Shown: positions 1-11,300 of the stretch, piece by piece
Layout of the letters: every line of letters begins with the position of its first letter
How positions within the stretch are numbered: the first letter of the stretch is position 1
Source: Polytrichum commune
Taxonomy: Eukaryota > Streptophyta > Polytrichopsida > Polytrichales > Polytrichaceae
Length of the DNA: 64,000 bases
NCBI GenBank assembly: GCA_950295325.1
Contig: OX485804.1
Location: 42,332,429 to 42,396,428 of the forward strand
Direction: 5' to 3'
Translations under genes and position numbers: made by a program
The notes under the pieces: generated by a model
Told to the model about the DNA's origin: nothing
Database searches by the model: none
What the model saw: the letters and a program-made list of their open reading frames with translations, nothing else

Positions 1-330
1 TCTATTTGTCTTGCTCAATACTAACTGCATGTGTAGTGTTACCAACACTAAATATAAACCTCGTATTATTTGTCATTCCTTATGAAACATTTTGGGCAAT
101 ATAGATCTACAATGTTGTAACTACTGTCACTAAGTGATTTTTCATCCAAATTTCAATTCTTTATGACAATATTCCCTTACATGATTGTTCGGATGCAGAA
201 GATACCAAATTGTGTTTGAACAATTGGCATTTGGATGAACTAACAGTAAGTTGGATGACAATACTTGTAAACTTATTGATAGGAAGTGTCATTCTAACAA
301 CACAAGTCCCAATTGTTTTTGAATAGAATA
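1..330 (-). repeat. Dispersed repeat, inverted copy of 46010-46350
   Basis: Read on the minus strand, this segment aligns over most of its length with 46010-46350: blocks around the Tyr/Leu-poor AT-rich text and the block ending in gagcaagacaaat occur in the same order. The copies are clearly diverged by point changes and small indels. No ORF in it looks coding. It may be cut by the window edge. Confidence 0.7.
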
Positions 331-934
331 ATTATGATCTAGTTTAATGGATATAAACTGTACTTTAATGGTTTCTTGAGGCTGAAAAGTTGAGACTTCT
401 TGATATGGGTGACTCTTGGGACTTGGGACCCATGTGTATTGGCCCTTAGCAAGATTCTCATCCAAACACAAGTATCATTACTTAGGGGTAAGTTTCCATG
501 TAGGTTGCTTGCCCACCAAATTCTAGTATGAATAAGGACAAACCCGTCCAAATGTAGAGGGATTCTAATGGGGTAGGGTTCATATGTGCCAATTAGCTAC
601 TCTCATCTTCTCATCTTCTCATTTCCGAGACCACCTAGTAACCTCCTCCTCCTTCTAAAATCAGTCTTCAATCCATCGGTGGCCAACACTTGTAGGTTAA
701 AGATTATTTAGTGGATGCATGGAAATCCAACGGCCCTCCACATTCGAGGGGGCTGCTAGAATGTGGTTGGGTGGCGGCTTGTGCTTAACTACATGTGAAC
801 ACCTCCGACCCATTATTTTCTAGAATCCAGTGGGCGAGTAGCCTACATCCCTCTCCCTCGACACTCGCTCTTGTGCCTCTCTCGTGGTGAAACCCTTCCT
901 TTTGTACCCAAAGCAAGGAAATAGATGGTTAGTC
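331..934. other. Intergenic, no recognised feature
   Basis: No conserved coding motif, RNA gene or repeat partner was recognised here. The short ORFs on the minus strand look like chance. Confidence 0.5.
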
Positions 935-1265
935 ACAACCGTTGGAGGGGGGGGGGGTAAACCTTTTCTTAATTGGACACTTATATTTCACTAGTATGTG
1001 TTTAGGATTGGCTCCAAGAATGTGTTTAAAAGAGATTAGACTACATGCTCAAAATATGTCAACCATTACAAGTTCAACAATCAACATAATGGGGGGGGGG
1101 GGTGGGTGGGAAGGGAGAAGAGAATCTACATGATTATTTAATGAGCATGAGAATCTCCACTTTGACAAAAAGAAGGTATTCATAGGAGCTCCATAAAATA
1201 TGAGGAAAGTGGCTATGGCCTTGATTTGGATTCGCCAACCATCTTGCACTAAGATAAAAAAACCA
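935..1265 (+). mobile_element. MITE-like element copy (family M)
   Basis: This matches the family seen at 11660-12040 and 42735-43105: it has the ttcttaattggacac block near the start, then the agattggactacatgctcaaaatat block, then the tggatt..ccaaccatcttgcact block. Two G runs (947-957, 1091-1102) interrupt it. No coding capacity is visible. Confidence 0.7.
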
Positions 1266-1327
1266 AGAACGGTGAATGATCGACCACTATTGGTACACTA
1301 GACTAGGGGTGAAATGACCTGTGTGAA

Positions 1328-4270
1328 TTTTTTTTTTTTTTTTTTTTTCTTTTTTTGAGACAGAAGGCCAAACGGCCAGCGCCAAAATGGATACCACAAA
1401 AGAAAAACATGCGCCCTCACAGAGGGGAGGCGGGCCCCTCGGACGCGTGAACACCGCCACGTAAAAGAGAAAAGAGAACACCGACCCCACCCAAGGACAA
1501 CCCCCGGACCACCCAAACCAAGGACAACCCCCACCCCACCAACCAAGGACAACCCCCTACCCACCAAAACCCCCCGGGACCCAAACAAGGGTCCCCTCCC
1601 TACCTACGCTGTCTCTTCCAATTCCAGTTCATGTGTAAATCATGACGTCGACAAAGGACTCCCCTCGCGCCCCAAGTCTTGTCGAAACCACGCACCAACG
1701 CCTCTTTGGAGAAGCTGCTAATCTTAACATGTTCCAACACCCTCTTCCAGGCCATCTTAGCGTAGATGATCAAAGCATCCCAAATTTGTTGTTTGACCTT
1801 GGATTCATGCCATTGTGTCTGGTTAAACACTTTGTCATTCCGTTCAATCCAAATGGTCCAAAGAGTAATGCCTCTAAGAAGGTGCCAGATTTTAATCACT
1901 TTCCCGTATCTTTTGGGAATTCTTTCCCCGAACACCACTTGCTTCCAGTTGAAGCAGTCATAGTTACCGGACCTAACCCCGCACATTTCGTGCATGATGT
2001 AAGTAGCCCATCTCCATGCCCGTCTAGCTTGGATACAATCCCAAAATTTATGTTTAACCGATTCGCTAGTGTTAGGTAAGCAAAACACACATTGCTTGGA
2101 AATAGAAACCGGAGCAATGCGTGCCCTCCACTCATTAACTGCCACTGCCTTGTGCCAAATGGACCAAATGAATGCGGCTTCCTTACCCGATCGCATTGGA
2201 TCCCATACTTGTGACCAATAAAACTTGTAATTCCCTGGGAGGTAACCTTGCCATTTATCCGCCACCCGTGTGGTGCCCTGGTTCCTATTAAGGATGTTGT
2301 CACGGCCATCCTTAGTCGTATAGTCAAGGAAGTGGCTCCCATCAATCCATCGCCACCTATCCGGGTCCCACTCAAGGGTGGCAAGTTTGCCGTAGAAGAA
2401 GATAACTTCCTCCCTTTTCCCCTCTCTCTTAGGCCCCCGGTTAGTGTGGATAGTCTTAACTTTGTGGAAGAACCCCTCAAGCTCCCCTTGTGGACGTTCC
2501 CATTCCCTCAGGCATCTAGAGTGTGTACCAACTGTGTAACATTGAACTGGGAGTGGCAGGGTAAGAGTTTTCATTTGCATGCATTCCGGGGTGAATTCCT
2601 CACCACTTCTAATGACTAAGGCCGGGTCTTCCCCGGTTCCCACATAGAAGCCTAACCACTGACCGGCGTAAGTAGTGTCCTCCTCGGTATCCAATAGATG
2701 GCGCCAGTATCGAGAAATTTCATCCGTCACCTCCTCCCAGTCTCCTCGCTCGTGATCCGTAAGTTTAAATTTCCTTTGAGCTTTCTCCCATGTGAGAAAT
2801 TCTTGTTCCGAGCTATCCCATACATCATCTACGCACCGGATTCCTTTACGGTATAAGTGAAGGCCTCTATCATAGTCAATTCCTTTCTCTAGTAGTTCCA
2901 CACCATCTGCCCACCAAATATTCGAATGGAGAAGTTCCATCTTAGTGCGAGGGGGAAGTTGATAAGTCCCTCTAACCATGATTTTCCAAGCCCTGCTTAT
3001 GTGTCCCCAAATCTTAGAGCCCGGGACGCCTTGGTGTTGTCTATTGGTAAACCAATCCAGGCTTACCCCCCACCTTTTTCCCCTTTGTGGGTTAAATCTT
3101 GCCAACCTATACCGAAGCATTAGTTGAAGGTTGGATTTCCCGGGTTCCATTGCTTTCACTATCCATTTACACAATAGGCTAGTTTTAGCCCCCTCCGGGT
3201 CCACCAAGCCTAACCCCCCGTTCTTCTTCTTTAAACAACATTCCCTCCAGCTAACTCTTGTCCGCGTGAGTTGTTCCTTTCCGGACCATAGATAATTCCG
3301 GATTGCTCCCCTAATCTTGGATAAAATCTTGTTGGAACCCCCCCAAACTGTGATAAAAAACCACAATGTGGACAAAAGAACTTGGTTACATATGACTATC
3401 CTACCTCCCAAGGAGAGCTTCATTGTACTCCAGTAGGCTAGCTTTTTAGAAATTTTGGAATAGAGGAAGTTGTCCACATCCGGCGTGTTAAGATTAAGGC
3501 CAAACGGGGTACCTAAAAGCTTTGAAAGGTCGCCCTCCTCTGCCCACCTCCAGTTGTACCCATTAAGCCATTCCGGCTTATGCGTATATTTATCGAACCA
3601 GTACGCGCTCGACTTCTCCCAGTTAATTTCCATGCCTGATGCTTCGCTGAACATTTTAAGAAGCCTAACCAACTCGTCAACATCCTTCTTTTCCCCTTTA
3701 ACCATAAATGAAGAATCATCTGCGTATTGTGAAATGAGCTGCTGTTTCTTACCCCCGGGTAGTACTACTCCCTTAATTCTACCTTCTGTTACTGCCTTTT
3801 TAAACACGTGGGTAAGTGCCTCTCCAACTATGAGGAACAAGTAAGGTGCTAGAGGGCAACCTTGCCTAACCCCCCTCTCAACCTTAAAATTACTCCCGGG
3901 GCTACCATTGACGTTGACCGCCGCGGTCGCATTCCCAAAAAGGAGCTTCACCCATCCAATGAATTGTGCATTAATGCCCATCTTGTGCATTGCGTGAAAA
4001 AGGAATCTCCACGAAACCTTATCGTAAGCCTTTGAAAAGTCTAGTTTTAGAAAACTGTAGGTTGTCTAGACGTCCTTGCCCAGTGTAGAGTTTCTTGTGT
4101 TAGGACAATGTTGTCCAAAATGAACCGGAGCGGTAAGAAAGCTGTTTGTTCGGGGCTTATCACGTCTCTCAACATTGGTTGAAGTCTGAGTTGAAGAGTT
4201 TTCGCGAAAATTTTGTAAATTACTGTGAGCAATGTTATTGGCCGACTTGTGTGAACTCAACATGGCTGAT
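1328..4270 (-). mobile_element. 5'-truncated L1-type non-LTR retrotransposon (LINE)
   Basis: The element reads on the minus strand. Its 3' end is marked by a run of 21 T on the plus strand (1328-1348), which is a poly(A) tail on the element strand. The 3' UTR is about 250 bp (1349-1599). Recognisable reverse-transcriptase sequence stops near 4270, so the endonuclease domain and ORF1 are missing, which is the usual 5' truncation. I did not identify a target-site duplication. Confidence 0.92.
1600..4270 (-). pseudogene. LINE ORF2 fragment: reverse transcriptase plus zf-RVT
   Basis: The long open part (1600-3990, 796 codons from the first Met) has RT motifs in order: GVRQGCPLAPYLF near residues 40-52 and the catalytic YADD at 89-92. 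After the thumb region comes a C-terminal zf-RVT knuckle with C634, C637, H647 and C652 (C-x2-C-x9-H-x4-C), and a typical plant LINE tail rich in Trp and Arg. Upstream of 3990 the frame continues through DFSKAYDKVSW, then a one-base frameshift near 4045 separates it from the earlier RT part (4047-4232, with YKIFAKTL and SPEQTAF). The endonuclease domain is absent. Its length and few lesions suggest a fairly recent insertion. It is not a host gene. Confidence 0.93.
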
Positions 4271-4600
4271 TGTAAAAGTGCTGGCCTATAAAGGATGCAA
4301 TGATTGGGCGGATAGGTGATGTTTTACACCACTTGTGATCACTTTTGGGTGTCATTGAGTTATATGTTTTGTATGCATTTGTCTGCAGAGTAGGATATTT
4401 TGATTCTCAAATTAAGGAGACTCTACTATATAAGTAGGGGATTTGACTTGCTTGCCTCTTTAGAAGATGTAACTTTTAATTTTCATGGAATAAGAATATG
4501 ACGAAGCTTGCATTCCTCATCATTTCCTCTACTCCATCTCTGAAGAATATTGCACAAACTTCAAGCCACTATTTTTGGCCGAATCAACTTATTTCAATGT
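4271..4600 (+). other. Possible LTR-like fragment
   Basis: The stretch contains ctatataagtaggggattt followed about 50 bp later by ttttcatggaataagaat. That resembles a TATA box and polyadenylation region as found in plant LTRs. No paired LTR, primer-binding site or coding domain was seen, so this is only a suggestion. Confidence 0.25.
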
Positions 4601-4695
4601 TTTCCGTATATCGACCTTAATCGAGTGTTTCCTTATCCTAGGAGAGGTGGGCTAGTTGGAGAAAATAACCATTTAAGACCCATCTACTTTAAAGC
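4600..4695 (+). repeat. Fragment of family M MITE (3' end only)
   Basis: The text from tatcctaggagaggtgggctagttgg to acccatctactt closely matches the 3' end of the copy at 42735-43105. The rest of the element is missing here. Confidence 0.55.
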
Positions 4696-4699
4696 TAAG

Positions 4700-5365
4700 T
4701 GGGGTATCTTGTTAGTCCGTAGATAAATTGATGGATGGATGGATGGATGGGAGGATGGATGAGGGTGCGCCACTTGGCGAGCGCAGGGAAGAGGTCGGAA
4801 GTCGCGCAAAGGCAAGCAGCTATGGCCGGTGGCGGGCGTTGTGTGTTGTTGCGAGCCAGACTCCGCTCTTGCCACCTCCGGCCGCTGCATGTCGGCCCAA
4901 TTTACTTACAATCCCAATTTGGCATCCTTCTTGTTTTCGTTTCTTCTTCCGCTTAATAGAATCACACAGGAGTCTCTAAATTTTTATCTGAGTTTCCATA
5001 ACCATCTCCTCACACCACCGTCTCTTTCCATTCCCAGAAAGAAAGAAAGAAAGAAAGAAAGAAACGCATCCGTCAGCTACATCAATTCATTTCTTAGCCC
5101 CCACCGCCCTTACCGTACTTACTTATATTCTTCTCTGGCGCTAGTACTTTCAGTTCAATGGAGAAATCATCATCCTTTGCTTTCTCGAGAATGAACGATG
5201 ATGAATGGAAGCTTTGTTGAGATCAGAGTGTTGGAGTTTAATCATCACAGCGGTCTTTGGGATTTCTTTTTGAAATAGCATGGGGGTTAATCGTCATTGA
5301 TTCGCTTTGGAAGAGAGTCGGAGAGGGATTGAATTGGATTGGGGTGGGGGGTTTAAGTTGGTGAG
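4700..5365 (+). promoter_or_regulatory. Upstream region and 5' leader of the C2/GRAM gene
   Basis: GC content rises towards the gene. The region holds a GATG microsatellite (about 4729-4752), a GAAA microsatellite (about 5037-5063) and a pyrimidine-rich stretch before the ATG at 5366. I found no convincing TATA box. The transcription start is not determinable from sequence alone. Confidence 0.4.
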
Positions 5366-8300
5366 ATGAAGCTGCAAGTGAGTGTGTTGGAGGCGAGGGG
5401 GTTGGCGGCAGCGGATTCGAATGGGTTGAGTGATCCGTTTGTGCGATTACAGCTAGGGGAGTCGAAGGCACGAACCTCTGTGGTTTACAAGGACCTCAAT
5501 CCTACATGGAACGAGGATTTTGTCTTCATCGTGGAGGAAGAGTTGGAGGAGCTGCACGTCGTGGTGTGGGATGAGGATCGCTTCACCGATGATTTCTTGG
5601 GACAGGTCCGAATTCCTGTCGCGTCTGTGTTGGATGCGGACAAGAACATTCTCACTCGAGTTTGGTACCCGCTTCAGAAACGAAGTGAGAAATCCAAGAC
5701 TACTGTCTCGGGTATGTCTAAATCATCCTCATCATCCTCATCACGTCATCAGCGTTGTACTCATAACGAATGCTCTCGACTTTGTTAATTTCTTCATTTA
5801 TTTTAGTATTATATTTGTGGTTCGATAGTAGAGTTGTCCTTTAATTCAACTCCTTGTGCATACAACACCTTCCATGTTCGGAGCTCGCGTTTGGTACCCA
5901 CTTCAGAAACGAAGTGAGAAATCCAAGACTCCTGTCTGGGGTATGTATGAGTCATCCTCATTATCCTCATTATTGTCGTCATACTCGTCATCCTCACATC
6001 ATCAACATTTTACGCATAATTATCGCTCTTGACTTAGTTATTTCCTTCATTCATTTTAGTATTACATTTTTCCGATAGTAGAGTTATCCTTTAATTGAAG
6101 TCCTTGTGCATAAGACACCTTCCATGTTCGGACACGAATATTCTCGCTCGGGTTTGGTGATCACTTCAGAAACGAAGTGAGAAATCCAAGGCTCCGTCTC
6201 CGGTATGCATGGCGACAATGATGGTATCATCATCTCATCATCTCATCATCGCATCATCAACATTCTACTCATCATGATCGCTCTTGACTTTGTTATTTTC
6301 TTCATTTATTGTAGTATTACGCTTCTAATTCGATAGTAGAGTCGTCTTTTAAATCAACTCCTCCTGCGTATAACACCTTCCATGTTTGGACATGAACATT
6401 CTCACTTGGGTTTGGTACCCATTTCAGAGGCAACCTATTTCGGTGGTTCATTTAGGGCCAAACTGATGTTAGCTCCTCTTGTCATGCCAAATTGAGTTTG
6501 ACCTCAATGAACCGATATGGAATGTTCTTCCTAGTTCCAACCTCCACACTACCACCTCCAAGCATCCACTGCAACCTAACCGAATATGAAAGGTGTTGTA
6601 TGTAAATCAACCAACTCCCGATCAAAAGTCATGTTGAGCTAGAGGATAACTCTAGTATCGATCAAAAATGAAATGCGGGGATGAAGAATGTAGTGTACCC
6701 GGATGGTTGGTAGTGCGGAGGTTTGAGCGAAGTATCGGTTTATTGAGGGTTCAACTGCTTTTTGGCATGCCTACAAGAGGTGCTATGAAATTGAGTTGGC
6801 TCCTCAAATGAGCCACCGAAATGTTGTCCCTTGTCATTCAAATTCAAGCATTAGCTCCAAGCATGCACCAACATCGCAAGAGGAAAGGAATTATTGATAT
6901 TGTATACACAACAACCAACGGGAAAACATAGGGGACCAACTCCCTACAAAAAGTCCCATTGAGTTGAAGGATAAGTTTAGTGAGGAGGGAGAATTTTTGA
7001 GAAATGCATTGTTTGAAATCATCAGCTCATGAATTAAATTGGGTAGACTAGAAAATGTAGTCGGGTTATATCTGGATCAGGTCTTTCAATGAGTGAGAGA
7101 TTTTGGTTTTGCCTACTCGCAGCAGATGGGCTCTGAGAAATGTAATGATATGCATGTTACAAAATTGGCAGCAGAATCAATGTAGGTTTTAAAATAAAGA
7201 GAGGCTCAGCGATGGTGCTGTGACGAGAGGTTTGAACTGTGCGTTGGCAGAATACTCTCAAAAGTTCATTAAGAACAAAGTGATTGTAAACTGATCTTGG
7301 CAAGGTAAATGAGAATGTGAAGGGACAAAATGATGCACTTCTCTTCTTCATTTTTGGGTATGGTTTAGGGTTCTAATCACCTATATTTGTCGTTACACTG
7401 TACATAATAATAATCGCAGCTATGTGTATGTGTTATTTTTTGGGCCTCTCACATTCTTGTACTGTCCAGATGTTGTCTGGCGTCTGTGAGTTGATGTGGT
7501 GTCATCTACATTGATATTTCTGTGTTCTCAGAGTTGATAAGAATAAACACGTCATGCTCTCTAGTGCAATCATTGTTGCTTCTGGTACATACTCATTTAC
7601 AGAAGTCATTTTAGTCACAGTTGATTGGTTTCAAACCATTTGTTGCAAAATAATTGGATGTCAATGGTGGCCATGGAGGTGTTTTCTTCAATTTAATGTC
7701 TAAATTTTTTAATTTGTTCGTACATCATATGGATGTGATGTTATGTCAGGTGAGATTTGCTTGAGTCTTTCAATTTTCGGAAGACGGACATCCAGCCGGA
7801 AAGTGACGGCAATGTCAAGTATCAAGATTCCTTCAGTCATGGAGGATAGTCTAGCGGTTTCCAGCATGGCAGAAGAGAAACAGCCATCCCAAATTTCGCG
7901 TACAAGTTCCATGAGCAGTGACAGCTCAATAGACTCTGCCCACCTGGTTGATATCTCTATGACACCCAGCATGCATGTAAGTATATTTCTATTTTGTTCT
8001 ATTTAGGTTCAAATTTTTGAGACAGAGTGCCAATATGCTAATGCTAAGTGCAATAAGGGCCACTTTACACATGAGACTGAAGGCCCGTTACTATTGCATT
8101 CTAAGATCTCTCACTGGTTGAAAAGGCCGAGACCTTACAAGTTAATTTCACACTAGAAAGTGAAGGCCGAAGGGCCCAAAGAAATTATCATGGATGAAAA
8201 GTCTAGATGGATTCTTACATGGCAGACTATAAATAATGTTTGCGAGAATTCTCGTCAGGCCCAACTCCAAGGGGTACGCCTAACGCAAATTTCAGCAGAC

Positions 8301-11300
8301 CATGTCAGTGGTATGGCTTTTGGGATGAGAATCAAGGGCCCTCACAGTTACATGGTCATGGCGCTTGGCTCATGTGTGAAGTGGCCCGTAGATAATATGC
8401 ACCGAGTGTAGACATCATTCTAGGTTCAGTAGTGTACACAATTGGAAGGGTCTATGTGATCATTTCAAGAGAGTGAGAAGAGAGAAAATCATCTTCACTT
8501 TGATCTCTTATAACTTTTGCATCTCTGTTCCAAGATCGGAACTTGCAATTACAACTCGGGATTACTGACTGGATGAAACAATTTCTGATGTAATCCTTTA
8601 GTCAAAATTGTTCATGGAATTTGAAGTCCCCCATAATAGGGCTACATATCTTATTATTAAGAAATTGAAGTTTGCAGATTGTTGAAAGCATTTGAATTCT
8701 TTGTGTGCAGACGAATTCAGATAATTTGTCAGAAGCTGACCAGTACTCTGACGATGTCTCAGAAATAAGTTTTCGGCGAGACTATAGCTCAGAACCTAGT
8801 GCAGATGTGGATTTGATGAATCTACGTGAAAATCTTAACCCGAGAGGACAAAGGCGAAGCCGAAGATGGAAAGGAGATGCACAACGGATGGCAAATAAGA
8901 TTTCATCAGTCTTCAAGAAAAGCGGTAAACATGATGGATCGGTTTCGCCCTCGATCCCAGGGTCTCCGCGATGTACAGACAGGTTTTTGATGTTTCTGAA
9001 TGCTTTTCTCTGTCTCATTAATCTTTTTGGGTGTTGATGGACTTTAGAGTTCTTTGTAAAGTCTGTGGTCGAAATCCCCTAAGGGTCCCTTGTTCCAGTG
9101 TACTCGGAAAGTCTTGGAGGGCTTCTTTAAGTTTTAGACGCTGATATGTTTCACTTTTGGTGACTGCATGGTGAACTCTATTATGTAATACGTCATTGTT
9201 TGTTGAGGCTATTTGAAGAGTACTACACTTCTGTGACTGTAGGGTTTAGGAATAAGTTGATTTGAAGAGTTATTTTAATGAATGTTATTTGCCATGGTAT
9301 TAGAATTATCCGTAAACTCTTTGGATCAAACTCCAGGTGAGTTGGTTAAAAGGTGAGTTTGAGAGCTTATGCATAAAATCACCCAAGTTCTGTTGAGGCG
9401 TGAAGTAACATGCTCAAAGAGTGTGACCGTGTTATAAAATACAGGCTTTTCAGTTTGTTATACAAGATTGGTGGGCCAAAGCTAACCTTACACAGGATAA
9501 TCTGGGATGTAAGGTGATGGGTCCCACGGGTGAATTCCTCTTTTAGATCTTAAAATTCCCCTCAAGGCTTTTTGGATTGAAGAGGAGGTCCGAGAGTTTC
9601 ACTTAACTTTTGACACAAGAATCTTTTAACAAGTTCTTGATAGAAAAGCCCCACTTTGAGGGAATTTGCAGATAACTCCATTGAGGAGTTCACTTTCCAT
9701 GTAGGTAGTAAGTACTTTGGATGGTGGTTATGGAAGTTCGAGTGTCAGCTTAAAGAAACTGCACATACAGTGACCATGTAGTATGTCATGGAATATGGGT
9801 TAGGTGTTTTTAACAGAATTGTTCCTTAAACAAGTCAGTAAATGTCAATGTTGTGACTGACATCCTTTCCGTTATCTCCAGCCAAAGGAGGCACACCGAA
9901 TTTTCGCTGGCCACTATTAAAAGTGAAGATATTAATGAGGAGGCTTTTTCCTTGTCCTTCTTTGACGATGATGGAAGAAGTGATGTGCCATCGGCAGAAG
10001 AGATTCCTCCACCCTTGTCAGGTGGAGTGCTTTTAGATCAAAGCTATGGAATTAGTGCAAAAGCACTTAATGCAGTAATTTTCAGGCCAGGTTCTGCATT
10101 TGTGCGGGATTTGAATGAAGCGCAGAAGTCCACGGATTATATGGAAGAGCCTTGGAGGAAAGTAGGAAGTGAGCCTGTAAAAAGAGTCACTTCGTACACA
10201 AAAGCTGCATCGAAGCTAGTGAAAGCACTCAAAGCAACTGAAGTTCAGATGTACACTCGAAACGATGATAAGTGTTTTAGTGTCCTCGTCACATGCGCTA
10301 CACCAGATGCACCTTATGGAGGAAACTTTGTAGTTGAAGTGCAGGTATGCCCTTTTTTATATTCAAGCTTTGGTATAAATATATATCTTTGCTAACTTAA
10401 TTGAACAGACTGACTTATGATACTTCATAGAATTTTTTATATGTTACTAGTTCGAAGCAAATTGTTCCATAAGAATATTACATAGATTAAATTTAATTAC
10501 ATAGTACATAGTACATGATATTACTGTAATAATCACATGAGTACATCACCCGTTAGGAATTTGTGATGTAGGTATCTTTTGGACTAGCACTTGTATAGGG
10601 GAAAGGGAAGGGTTATGATGGCCAATTTAATTGCAGATCACAATATCAGCACAGCCAGACATGCCTGGTGGAGGAAAGTCTTGTCACTTGGAGTTATCTT
10701 ACAGGGTTAACTTTCTCCATAGCACCATGATGAAAGGAATGATCGAAAATGGCGTTCGAACAGGTGTTAGAGAGACTTATTCCATCTATAAAGAGGTGTG
10801 GGAGCAAACCTGGTATTTTTTTCTTGTTTTGTTTATTTCATCTTGTTAGTCTCCCCTAGCACTAGGCCAACTAAAAAATAGTTGTCCAGCAATCAATGGC
10901 TACCTAGATCTAAAACGGACACTTTCAGCTCTGCACCCACTTCTCCTAGGACATCAAACACACCATTAGTACAAGATGATTACCACATTCAAATTGAGGT
11001 CAGAGCATTTTCCTCATATTTTTTGAAGCTTTCATGAATATCTTATTAATCATTAAAGTGAAGATTCTCATCCTTCTTGAATGATCATGTAGGTCCCTCG
11101 ATTATGTTGACTGTTAAACCTAGAATAATTCAACAAATTTTGATCACGTAATGCAATCTCTTTTGAACATGATGTCTTTTTGGTGCCTATTTCTTGATAC
11201 CCAACCACTCAAATAACACTGTATGATTAGGACAAGTAACTGAGTTAGTATCTTGAATACCTTATTGAATTTGGGGTTTGTTCTTATCTAGGTTCTTGGA

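Noticed and set aside
1642-2619. Long plus-strand ORFs over the LINE
   Set aside because: They are antisense shadows of the RT frame on the minus strand and have no motifs of their own.
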